NCBI GenBank assembly: GCA_003168375.1 | Contig: PMSI01000003.1 | Coordinates: 744,001-808,000 of the forward strand | Length of the DNA: 64,000 nucleotides | Direction of reading: 5' to 3' | Source of the DNA: Vulcanimicrobiota bacterium | Lineage (GTDB): Bacteria; Vulcanimicrobiota; Vulcanimicrobiia; Vulcanimicrobiales; Vulcanimicrobiaceae | Shown: in pieces, positions 8,283-16,221 of the stretch | How the letters are laid out: every line of letters begins with the position of its first letter | Position numbering within the stretch: position 1 is the stretch's first letter | Translations under genes and position numbers: made by a program | Notes under the pieces: generated by a model | Told to the model about the DNA's origin: nothing | Databases searched by the model: none | Seen by the model: the letters and a program-made list of their open reading frames with translations, nothing else

Positions 8283-9068
8283 CTACTCGAAGTGGTTGTG
8301 GAGCGTCCCGATGCCGTCGATCGCGATCTCGATCGTGCTGCCGGGTTTCATCTTGCCGGCGCCGATCGACGTGCCGCACGCGATCACGTCACCCGGCATC
8401 AGCGTCATGTCGCGCGAGATCAGGCTGACCAGCCGCACCGGCTTGACGATCATGTCGCTCGCGGGGTAGTTCTGGCGTTCTTCGTCGTTGAGCACGGCTC
8501 GAATCGTCAGCGTGCCGGGATCGAGCCCGGTCGCGACGACCGGACCGAACACGCCGAACGTGTCGAAGCTCTTCGCCCGCGTCCACTGCGCGAACGACGC
8601 GTCCTTGTTGAGCACGTCGAACGCCGTCACGTCGTTCACGCAGGTGTAGCCGAAGATCGCCGCGGCGGCCTCGGTCTCGTCGGCACCGCTGCAGCGCTTG
8701 CCGATCACGATGCCGAGCTCGGCTTCGAAGACCACACGGCCGTCGTAAAACCTCGGCTGCCGGATCGTCTCGCCGGTCGCGATGAACGCGTTGCTGCCCT
8801 TGATGAAGTACAGCGGGTCCTCGGGGACGGCCAGGCCGAGCTTGGCCCCGAGGGCGGCGAAGTTGTTCCACAGACCGATCATCTTCGTCGGTTCGGTCGG
8901 CGGGAGGATGGTCACCGCGTCGAGCGCGACGGTCTCCTGTGTCGGCACCGGCGCTGCGAACATGTCGCCCTCGTAACGGGTGACGGTGTCACCGTCGAGG
9001 GTTCCGAACGCGGTCCGGCCGCCGTGCTGATAACGCAACCAGTGCTGCGTCGCGACGTTCACGTGCAT
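8283..9068 (-). CDS. Fumarylacetoacetate hydrolase family protein
   Basis: A 261-residue FAH-superfamily enzyme, usually hydrolysing or decarboxylating/isomerising aromatic catabolic intermediates (fumarylpyruvate, oxaloacetate, HHDD). Seen: IGLWNNFAALGAKLG near residue 64, FIKGSNAFIATGE, the metal-binding acidic pair in VVFEAELGIVIGK, the later Asp in NDVTAFDVL, and C-terminal PGDVIACGTSIGAG. I chose ATG 9068 because the sequence upstream of it is not FAH-like. It begins the FAH, PanE-like, DyP, GNAT run, whose joint role is not evident; a pathway for an aromatic or keto-acid compound is an inference. Confidence 0.88.
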   Translation of the reverse strand: MHVNVATQHWLRYQHGGRTAFGTLDGDTVTRYEGDMFAAPVPTQETVALDAVTILPPTEPTKMIGLWNNFAALGAKLGLAVPEDPLYFIKGSNAFIATGETIRQPRFYDGRVVFEAELGIVIGKRCSGADETEAAAAIFGYTCVNDVTAFDVLNKDASFAQWTRAKSFDTFGVFGPVVATGLDPGTLTIRAVLNDEERQNYPASDMIVKPVRLVSLISRDMTLMPGDVIACGTSIGAGKMKPGSTIEIAIDGIGTLHNHFE

Positions 9069-9131
9069 GATGTCCAGGTGCGCGCTCCCCGCGGCGCATT
9101 CCTGGGCCGCGGCGACGGGGCGCACGCTCGC

Positions 9132-9239
9132 TCAGGTGTGGTTGCACGCGCGCATCAGCGCGATGACGACCAGGGTCAGCAGCGCCGAGACGACCAGCGA
9201 ACCGATGCAGCCCAGCCGGTTGCTGAAAAACACGAACAT
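9132..9239 (-). CDS. Small single-pass membrane protein, 35 residues
   Basis: This 35-codon gene is supported by a good ribosome binding site (GGAAAGAG, 6 nt spacing) and a coherent product: a short MFVFFSNRLGCIGS start, one hydrophobic helix of about 18 residues, then a short RACNHT tail. The N-terminal FFSNRLGC-type motif recalls tiny membrane proteins found widely in high-GC bacteria. It is divergent from the TPP enzyme gene starting at 9299. Function unknown. Confidence 0.6.
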   Translation of the reverse strand: MFVFFSNRLGCIGSLVVSALLTLVVIALMRACNHT

Positions 9240-9298
9240 GCTGGACTCTTTCCCGCGCGAGGGCAGGACGCGGAGCGTTTCCGACGGACCACGCGTCG

Positions 9299-10975
9299 AT
9301 GTCCGCACGAACCGGCGGCCGGGCCGTCGTCGACGCGTTGGCCGCGAACGGCGTCGACACGGTGTTCTGCGTCCCGGGTGAAAGCTTCATCGCGGTCCTC
9401 GACGCGCTCTACGATGCCGCCGGGATCCGGACGATCGCGTGCCGGCACGAGGCCGGCGCCGCCCACATGGCCGAGGCGCACGGCAAACTGACCGGGCGGC
9501 CGGGGATCGCCTTCGTCACGCGCGCGCCGGGCGCGACCCATGCGAGCATCGGGGTGCATATCGCGCGCCAGGACTCGACGCCGATGATCCTCTTTGTCGG
9601 TCAGGTCGCGCGCGGGATGCAGGGCCGCGAGGCGTTCCAGGAGATCGACTACGCGCAGGTCTTCGGGGGCTTGGCGAAGTGGGCCGCCGAGATCGACGAC
9701 GCGCGGCGGATCCCGGAGCTCGTGACGCGCGCGTTCCACGTCGCGATGTCGGGGCGGCCGGGGCCGGTCGTGCTGGCCCTCCCCGAAGACATGCTGCGCG
9801 ACGCGGTCGAGGTCGACGACCTCCCGCCGGCGACCCGCAGCGCCGCGCACCCGGGCGACGGCGAGATGGCGCGCGTGCGCGCGCTGCTGGCCGAGGCGCG
9901 ACGGCCGCTGATGATCCTCGGCGGCAGCGGCTGGGACGACGAGGCGTGTCGCGCCGTACGGCGCTTCGCCGAGCGTCAGGCGCTCGCGACGGCCTGCTCG
10001 TTCCGGCGCCAGGCGCTGTTCGACAACCGCGATCCGTGCTACGCGGGCGACCTGGGCATCGGACCGAACCCGGCGCTCGCCGAGCGCGTCCGCGCGGCCG
10101 ACCTGATCCTCGCGGTCGGCGGACGGCTCGGCGAAGTACCGACCGGCGGCTACACCCTGATCGAGGCGCCGCGCCCGCGGCAGCGCCTGATCCACGTCCA
10201 CGCCGATCCCGACGAGCTCGGCCGGGTCTTCGCCGCCGACCTCGCGATCAACGCGGGCCCAGCCGAGTTCGCTTACGCGCTGGACGCGCTCGAACCGATC
10301 CCGGATCCGCCGTGGCTCGCCTGGACCGCCGCGGCGCGGCGCGACTACGAAGCCGCGCTCGATCCGGGCGAACCCCGTACGGGGCTCGATCTGGCGCGCG
10401 TCGTGCGCTACCTGGACGAGCGGCTCCCGGAGGACGCGATCCTCTGCAACGGCGCCGGCAACCACACCGCCTGGCTGCACCGCTTTTTCCGCTACAAGCG
10501 CTTCGGCACGCAGCTCGGCCCGACGGCCGGCGCGATGGGGTACGGCTTTCCGGCGGCGATCGCGGCGAAGCTGCGCCATCCCGACCGCGTCGTGGTCGCG
10601 TTCACGGGCGACGGCTGCTTTCTGATGACGGGTCAGGAGCTCGCCACGGCGGCGCAGTACGGCGCGAACGTCGTGGCGCTCGTCGTCAACAACGGAATGT
10701 ACGGCACGATCCGGATGCATCAGGAGCGCGCCTATCCCGGGCGCGTCGCCGCCACCGACCTCGTCAATCCCGATTTTGCGGCGTTCGCCCGCGCGTTCGG
10801 CGCGCACGGGGCGCTCGTCACGCGCACCGAGGAGTTCGCGCCGGCCTTCGAGGCCGCGCTCGCGGCGGAGACGCCGGCGCTGATCGAGCTGCGCACCGAT
10901 CCCGATCGCATCACGCCCCGAACGACGCTGAGCGAGATTCGCTCGCAAGCGCACGATCGAGCCGCGCGAAGGTGA
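9299..10975 (+). CDS. Thiamine pyrophosphate-dependent enzyme, acetolactate-synthase-like
   Basis: A 558-residue member of the TPP decarboxylase/carboligase family with the three usual domains: Pyr domain with GESF and the cofactor-activating Glu in CRHEAGAAHMAEA near residue 50, a central Rossmann-like domain, and the PP domain with the GDGCFLMTGQELATA...NN metal/TPP motif near residue 440. It lacks the features that would fix the reaction. Acetolactate synthase, sulfoacetaldehyde-type acyltransferase and 2-hydroxyacyl-CoA lyase-like enzymes are alternatives. No small regulatory subunit (ilvN) is adjacent, arguing against a biosynthetic IlvB. It is followed on the same strand by an ABC importer, so it may act on the imported compound. 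Confidence 0.87.
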   Translation: MSARTGGRAVVDALAANGVDTVFCVPGESFIAVLDALYDAAGIRTIACRHEAGAAHMAEAHGKLTGRPGIAFVTRAPGATHASIGVHIARQDSTPMILFVGQVARGMQGREAFQEIDYAQVFGGLAKWAAEIDDARRIPELVTRAFHVAMSGRPGPVVLALPEDMLRDAVEVDDLPPATRSAAHPGDGEMARVRALLAEARRPLMILGGSGWDDEACRAVRRFAERQALATACSFRRQALFDNRDPCYAGDLGIGPNPALAERVRAADLILAVGGRLGEVPTGGYTLIEAPRPRQRLIHVHADPDELGRVFAADLAINAGPAEFAYALDALEPIPDPPWLAWTAAARRDYEAALDPGEPRTGLDLARVVRYLDERLPEDAILCNGAGNHTAWLHRFFRYKRFGTQLGPTAGAMGYGFPAAIAAKLRHPDRVVVAFTGDGCFLMTGQELATAAQYGANVVALVVNNGMYGTIRMHQERAYPGRVAATDLVNPDFAAFARAFGAHGALVTRTEEFAPAFEAALAAETPALIELRTDPDRITPRTTLSEIRSQAHDRAARR

Positions 10976-11005
10976 ATCGAGCGGCCGCAGTAATCCTTCG
11001 GCCAT

Positions 11006-11788
11006 ATGGTGGAGCGTCCGTTGCTGGACGTCTCGGATGTCACGCTGCAGTACAAGACGCGCGATCATCTGGTGACGGCGACATACCGTGTCGGCTTTCA
11101 GGTCTTCACGGCCGATCGATACGTCGTGCTCGGCCCGTCAGGCTGCGGCAAATCGACGCTGCTCAAGGCTGCCGGCGGCTACATGTCGCCGACCCAAGGC
11201 GAGATCCGCCTCAAGGGTGAGGTGATCCACCGGCCGGGTCCCGACCGCATGATGGTGTTCCAGGAATTCGATCAACTCTTGCCCTGGAAAACCGTGCGCG
11301 AGAACGTCATGTTCCCGATGCTGGTCGGCGGAAAGATACCCGCTCCCAAGGCGGCGGCGCGCGCGAGCGCCTACATCGACAAGGTCGGCCTGACGCAGTG
11401 TTCAGAGCAGTACCCGCACACGCTCTCGGGCGGGATGAAGCAGCGCGTGGCGATCGCGCGTGCGATGGCGATGGAGCCGGATATCCTGCTGATGGACGAA
11501 CCGTTCGCCGCGCTCGACGCGCTGACGCGCCGCAAGATGCAAGACGAACTGCTCGAGCTGTGGGACGAGATTCGCTTCACGATGATCTTCGTGACGCACT
11601 CGATCGCCGAGGCGATCAAGGTCGGGAGCCGCATCCTGCTGCTCTCGCCGCACCCGGGGCAGGTGAAGGCCGAACTCAACAGCGTCCCTCGAACCGGCGC
11701 GGCTCCCGACGCGGCGCGTTTGCTGGAGGATCGCATCCACGAGATGCTGTTCGCCGAACCCGTCGAGGCGCAGCTTGCGCGCGCCTGA
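11006..11788 (+). CDS. ABC importer ATP-binding protein (NitT/TauT/SsuB type)
   Basis: The 260-residue nucleotide-binding subunit of an uptake transporter. Seen: Walker A GPSGCGKST near residue 48, Q-loop FQEFDQLLPW, the signature LSGGMKQR, Walker B ILLMDEPFAALD, and the switch His in VTHSIAEA. The FDQLLPW and MDEPFAALDALTR wording is typical of nitrate/sulfonate/taurine/aliphatic transport systems. The permease gene follows 1 bp after the stop and the binding protein overlaps the permease by 4 bp, so the three form an operon. The start is ATG 11006, with GTG at 11009 as an alternative. Confidence 0.94.
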   Translation: MVERPLLDVSDVTLQYKTRDHLVTATYRVGFQVFTADRYVVLGPSGCGKSTLLKAAGGYMSPTQGEIRLKGEVIHRPGPDRMMVFQEFDQLLPWKTVRENVMFPMLVGGKIPAPKAAARASAYIDKVGLTQCSEQYPHTLSGGMKQRVAIARAMAMEPDILLMDEPFAALDALTRRKMQDELLELWDEIRFTMIFVTHSIAEAIKVGSRILLLSPHPGQVKAELNSVPRTGAAPDAARLLEDRIHEMLFAEPVEAQLARA

Positions 11789-11789
11789 G

Positions 11790-12662
11790 ATGCCGGCAGC
11801 GATCGGCGAGCGCCCGGAACGGCTGGCGACGACGGTCGACGCGAGCAAGTTCGCGATCGCGGCGAAGCCGCTCTCGACGCTGGAGACGATCACGAACAAC
11901 ACCGCGCTGCGCAAGCTCGCGATCCTCATCGTTCTCGCGCTCGTCTGGGAGATCTACGGGCGCTACGTCAACAACCAGCTCCTCGTGCCGACGTTCAGCG
12001 CCACGGTGCGCGCGTTCGTTGCCGCGGTCGTCAGCGGCGAACTGCCGCTGCGGGTCTGGGTTTCGATCAAGATTCTGCTGGTCGGCTACGGCGCCGGCGT
12101 CGCCATCGCCGCGGTGCTGACCGCCTTCGCCACGACGACGCGCATCGGTTCCGACCTGCTCGAAACGCTGACGGCGATGTTCAACCCGCTGCCCGCGATC
12201 GCGCTGCTCCCGCTCGCGCTGATCTGGTTCGGGCTCACGCCGCTCAGCCTCTCGTTCGTGCTGATCCATTCGGTGCTCTGGCCGGTCGCGCTCAACACGC
12301 ATTCCGGCTTCGTCTCGGTCTCGCCGACGCTGCGCATGGTCGGAAAGAACTACGGCTTGCGCGGGCTGCGCTACGTCGCGATGATCCTGATACCGGCGGC
12401 GTTTCCCAGCATCTTGACCGGGCTCAAGATCGGCTGGGCGTTCGCCTGGCGCACGCTGATCGCCGCCGAGCTCGTGTTCGGCGTTCAGTCCGGGGGTGGC
12501 GGGCTCGGCTGGTTCATCATCAACAACAAGAACATCCTCGACATCCCCAACGTCTTCGCAGCACTACTTACCGTCATCATCATCGGGCTGTTCGTCGAGA
12601 ACGTCATCTTTCGCACCATCGAGACCCGCACGATCCGCCGCTGGGGCATGGCCACCACATGA
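11790..12662 (+). CDS. ABC importer permease (NitT/TauT type)
   Basis: About 290 residues with six hydrophobic segments and the EAA-type cytoplasmic loop typical of BPD transport permeases (KNYGLRGLRYVAMILIPAAFPSILTGLKIG, with the conserved Gly). An N-terminal cytoplasmic stretch of roughly 45 residues precedes the first helix. I set the start at ATG 11790, two bases after the ATPase stop codon. A TTG at 11775 would create an overlap of 14 bp. It would form the channel for the substrate delivered by the binding protein encoded immediately downstream. Confidence 0.92.
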   Translation: MPAAIGERPERLATTVDASKFAIAAKPLSTLETITNNTALRKLAILIVLALVWEIYGRYVNNQLLVPTFSATVRAFVAAVVSGELPLRVWVSIKILLVGYGAGVAIAAVLTAFATTTRIGSDLLETLTAMFNPLPAIALLPLALIWFGLTPLSLSFVLIHSVLWPVALNTHSGFVSVSPTLRMVGKNYGLRGLRYVAMILIPAAFPSILTGLKIGWAFAWRTLIAAELVFGVQSGGGGLGWFIINNKNILDIPNVFAALLTVIIIGLFVENVIFRTIETRTIRRWGMATT

Positions 12663-13678
12663 GGAGTATTCCGTTGCGCACACTCACCCGCATCATCGTC
12701 GCGCTCGTCCTGACCTTCACCGTCACCGCGCCGGCGTACGCCGAGGTCACCGAGATACGCGTCGCGCGGCAGCCCGGTCTCGTCTACCTGCCGATCATGA
12801 TCATCGAGCAGGAACACTTGCTCGAGAAGGAAGCGAAGAAGCGCGGACTCGGCGATCTCAAGACCACCTTTCTCGTCTTCAACAGCGGCGGCGCCGCGGT
12901 CGACGCGCTGATCTCCGGCAACGCGGACATCGTCACCAGCGGCGCGACGAACATGCTCACGGCGTGGTCGGCTACGAAAGGCACGCCGCTCGAAGTGCGC
13001 GGCGTTGCCGGGAACGGCGCGCTGCCGATGTTCCTGCTCTCGCGCGATCCGAACGTCAAGACGATCAAGGATTTCAGCGCCGCCGACAAGATCGCGGTTC
13101 CGACCGTGCGAGTGTCGACGCAGGCGATCGTGATGCAGATGGCCTCCGCGAAACTGTGGGGCGACGCCGACATGCATCGGCTCGACCAGTACACCGTCGC
13201 GATGGGCCACCCCGACGCGCTGCTGGCGCTGGAAACCGGGAAGGACGTCAACGGGCACTTCTCGCTCCCGCCGTACCAGTACCAAGAGCTGAAGATCCCC
13301 GGCGTGCACATGATCCTGAACTCGATCGACATCACCGGCGGACCGGCCTCGAACGGCGTCTCGTTCGCGACGACCAAGTTCCACGACGCGAATCCGAAGC
13401 TGATCGGCGTCTTCCTCGCCGCGATGGCGCAAGCGGAGGATATCATCAAGAACGACAAGCGCCACGCCGCCGAGCTCTACCTCAAGGACACCAAGGAAAA
13501 GCTGACCGTCGACGAGCTGGTGAAGATCATGAGCGATCCGAACTTCGTCTACTCCACGGCGCCGCAGCAGTCGATGAAGTTCGCCGAGCTGATGTTCCGC
13601 GCCGGGACAATCAAGAACAAGCCGGCGAGCTGGAAAGACTATTTCTTCCCCGAAGTCTACGGTCTCAAAGGGAGCTAG
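12659..13678 (+). CDS. ABC importer substrate-binding protein (NMT1/SsuA-like)
   Basis: A 339-residue periplasmic binding protein with a Sec signal peptide ending near TVTAPAYA. The mature fold is that of NitT/TauT/NMT1-type proteins: IRVARQPGLVYLPIMIIEQEHLLEKEAKKRGL near the start, FNSGGAAVDALISGNADIVTSG near residue 75, and IAVPTVRVSTQAIVMQ. The start overlaps the permease stop as ATGA, indicating translational coupling. The ligand is unknown. The upstream TPP enzyme makes an anionic organic compound (sulfonate, keto acid, thiamine precursor) plausible, but the sequence alone does not decide. Its stop is only 9 bp from the convergent TonB receptor gene, with no terminator visible between them. 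Confidence 0.92.
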   Translation: MRSIPLRTLTRIIVALVLTFTVTAPAYAEVTEIRVARQPGLVYLPIMIIEQEHLLEKEAKKRGLGDLKTTFLVFNSGGAAVDALISGNADIVTSGATNMLTAWSATKGTPLEVRGVAGNGALPMFLLSRDPNVKTIKDFSAADKIAVPTVRVSTQAIVMQMASAKLWGDADMHRLDQYTVAMGHPDALLALETGKDVNGHFSLPPYQYQELKIPGVHMILNSIDITGGPASNGVSFATTKFHDANPKLIGVFLAAMAQAEDIIKNDKRHAAELYLKDTKEKLTVDELVKIMSDPNFVYSTAPQQSMKFAELMFRAGTIKNKPASWKDYFFPEVYGLKGS

Positions 13679-13687
13679 GGCCGGTTC

Positions 13688-16120
13688 TCAGCGGGCCGGG
13701 GCGACGGGCTTCGGCGGCGCGGGCGGGCGTTCGATGCGAACGCTGTAGAGCAGCGTGTACGTCCGCGGCTGCAGCAGCGTCGGCACGGGCAGGTACGTCC
13801 CGCCGCCGCGCAGCGCGAGCGCCTGAGCGAACTCCGTGCGCGCGAAGAGTCCGGTGTCGGTGTTGAACAGGTTGTTCGCGAACAGCGAAAAGCGCCCGCG
13901 CGCGGCCGTCCACGTGACGCCGGTCGCGACGATGATGTACGGGCTGAGGCCGGCCGAATTGTTCGCCGATACCCACGTCCCGTTGACGACCCATTCGAGC
14001 GACGCTTTCCGCTGCACGGCGTCGAGCAGCAGGCCGGCGCGGTGCAGCGGCCGGAACGGCAACTGCGCGCCGATCGCATACGCGCTGCCGGGAAAGAGCA
14101 GCCGCGAATCGCTCGCGGCGAGCGTCGCGCCGTTGATCGCATAGCTCGGCTGCGCGATGACGCTGCGGCCGAGGACGAGCTGGCCCGACGCGTCGATGCC
14201 GCGCGATCGCACCGTCGTGCCGGAGATCGGCGCCGAGACGTAGACGCGGCCGGGGTCGAAAGGCTGCGCTCCGCAGATCGACTGCTGGTGCCAGAAGGTC
14301 GCGATCGCGTCGACGTAGCCGGCAGGGACGGCTCCCGGCGCGAGGGCCGCCAGCGGATACTGCGCGTTTAGCGTTCCACCGCGCAAGACTTGGTCGTAGG
14401 CGCTGACCTGGAGCGATCCGCGCCGTCCGCGCCGCTGGTAAATGAGCGACGTGGTGTTCTGCAATCCGGGCTGCGGCGCATCGGCGGGACCCGCGACCAG
14501 TACGCTGTCACCCGCGCAATTGTACGTCGCGCCGCCCGGCTCACCGAAGAGGAAGTTCGTCACGCCGGTGGTGCCCCCGCCGTAGACCCCGGTCGAGAAC
14601 GCCAGCGTCTCCTGCCGCGAGGGGGTGAGCGTCACGGACAAGTCCGCCGCCGAACGCGATCCCACGAGGCTCGTGTTCGCGCCGTACGCGAGCGTGGCGC
14701 TCCAGCGGTCGGAGAACTTGAGCGTGTCGCCGACGACCGTGTACGCCTGACGCACGTTGAACGGCGCGACCCCCTGGAATCTGCCCGTCGAAACCGTTGA
14801 GCCGCGGCCGCTGAACGAGCCGACGTTGAGCAGGAACGTATGCCGATGAACCGCGACCGTCGAGTAGTCGTTGAATCCGATCACGCTCTGGCGTCCCTCT
14901 GAATGGAACGGCGCCGCGATCCCACCGACCACTCGTCCCAACTCGTCGTCGACGCCGCGGAAGGTGTTGCGGGTCACCTGGCCGCTGACGGTCACGTCTC
15001 CGATCTGTCCTTGAAAGAGCGCGCTGGCCAGTTGCGCGCGATTCGTGATCGCGCCGCCCGGTCCGTACCCGCACGGGAGCGTGGTCACCCACTGGTCGCA
15101 CAACGGTGAGTTGCGCGTTGTCGCCGCGAGATACTGCGCGGTCACGGTGACGCGCCCGAACGGGTAGCGCAGCTTCACGAAGTCGCCCAGCCGGTCGAAG
15201 TCGCCGTCGTGGACGTACGTCTCGCCGCTGGTATCGAGAAAGCGCAGGCCGCCGAGGATGCTGTTGCCGCCGCGGGTGGCGTGCTGCAGCGCGATCCCGA
15301 GCTTGTGATAGCTGCCGCTGAGCGTCAGCTGCGCACTGCTGCGCTCGTAGCTGCCGTACGAAGCCGACGCCTGCGCCTGCCACGTTCGCGTCGGCTGCAC
15401 GGTGCGGTAGTTGACCGCGCCGCCGATCGTCGCGATCGAGCTCGCGCTGTCGACGCTGACTCCCGAGGAGAGATCCCCCGCTACCGCCTGAAGGGTTCCG
15501 CCTGCCGCGCCGACCACGCCGGCGCCGCCGATCGTCGTGGTCGTCTGGGACGGGTCGGCGTTACGGAGAGAGATCGTCAGCGTGTTCCCTTGCTGGGCCT
15601 GGTAGACCCCGACGCCGGCGATCTTGTCGAGCGCGTCGATCAGGTTCTCGGAGATGCGCCGGACCGGGTTCCCTTCGTCGACGTCGACGGACGATATGCT
15701 GACAGGAGCGCGCGCTTGCACGCGGCCGATCTCCTGCAGGCCGCCGGGCGAAGGCGCCGGGGTCGCGTTGGCGACCGCCTTCGGCAGCGGGCGCGTGAGC
15801 GTCACGTCGACGATCTTGCGGCGACCCGATAGGGCCTCCACCTCGTCGACGTCGACGCCGTTGTAGCCCGCGAGCGTGACGCGAAGATGATACAAGCCCG
15901 GGTCGACGTCGCTGAACCGGATCGTGCCGTCACGCGGGGTCAGCGAGGACGTGCTCAGCGGCCCGGTGACGTAGACGCGCGCATCCGCCAGCGGTAGTCC
16001 CGCGGCGTTGCTGACCCGAACCTCGATCTCGGCGGGCGCGCTTTGAGCGTGCGTGGCGCACGGCAGCAGCGGTATGCAGAGCGCAACGACGATCCCCGAC
16101 AGGAACACCTTCACCCGCAT
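13688..16120 (-). CDS. TonB-dependent receptor with N-terminal carboxypeptidase-regulatory-like domain
   Basis: An outer-membrane protein of about 810 residues. Order of parts: signal peptide (VKVFLSGIVVALCIPLL, cleavage near ATHAQ), a CarboxypepD_reg-like beta domain (residues about 30-115, with GLPLADARVYVTG and PGLYHLRVTLAGY), a plug domain (about 150-270, with ISENLIDALDKIAGVGV), then a long beta-barrel. The C-terminus is unusual: after the last predicted strand (YTLLYSVRI) it ends in a proline-rich tail, not an aromatic residue. Start ATG 16120 is preferred (AGAAAGAG 8 nt upstream); GTG 16138 is an alternative. Its presence implies an outer membrane. The substrate is unknown; the convergent ABC importer is a possible partner. 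Confidence 0.9.
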   Translation of the reverse strand: MRVKVFLSGIVVALCIPLLPCATHAQSAPAEIEVRVSNAAGLPLADARVYVTGPLSTSSLTPRDGTIRFSDVDPGLYHLRVTLAGYNGVDVDEVEALSGRRKIVDVTLTRPLPKAVANATPAPSPGGLQEIGRVQARAPVSISSVDVDEGNPVRRISENLIDALDKIAGVGVYQAQQGNTLTISLRNADPSQTTTTIGGAGVVGAAGGTLQAVAGDLSSGVSVDSASSIATIGGAVNYRTVQPTRTWQAQASASYGSYERSSAQLTLSGSYHKLGIALQHATRGGNSILGGLRFLDTSGETYVHDGDFDRLGDFVKLRYPFGRVTVTAQYLAATTRNSPLCDQWVTTLPCGYGPGGAITNRAQLASALFQGQIGDVTVSGQVTRNTFRGVDDELGRVVGGIAAPFHSEGRQSVIGFNDYSTVAVHRHTFLLNVGSFSGRGSTVSTGRFQGVAPFNVRQAYTVVGDTLKFSDRWSATLAYGANTSLVGSRSAADLSVTLTPSRQETLAFSTGVYGGGTTGVTNFLFGEPGGATYNCAGDSVLVAGPADAPQPGLQNTTSLIYQRRGRRGSLQVSAYDQVLRGGTLNAQYPLAALAPGAVPAGYVDAIATFWHQQSICGAQPFDPGRVYVSAPISGTTVRSRGIDASGQLVLGRSVIAQPSYAINGATLAASDSRLLFPGSAYAIGAQLPFRPLHRAGLLLDAVQRKASLEWVVNGTWVSANNSAGLSPYIIVATGVTWTAARGRFSLFANNLFNTDTGLFARTEFAQALALRGGGTYLPVPTLLQPRTYTLLYSVRIERPPAPPKPVAPAR

Positions 16121-16221
16121 CGGCGCGCTCTTTCTCACCGGGACCGCGGCAGCCCTGGGTTGCCCGTGATACTCCTCGGGGCGAAGGTCGACGGCCCGCT
16201 TGCGCGCTAGAGTAGGGTGTC

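Noticed and set aside
7113-9491. A 792-codon plus-strand open frame
   Set aside because: Antisense to the DyP, PanE-like and FAH genes, each with clear motifs; no family features in the plus-strand frame.
9299-10975. Biosynthetic acetolactate synthase IlvB
   Set aside because: No regulatory subunit or ilv neighbours; kept as a general TPP enzyme.
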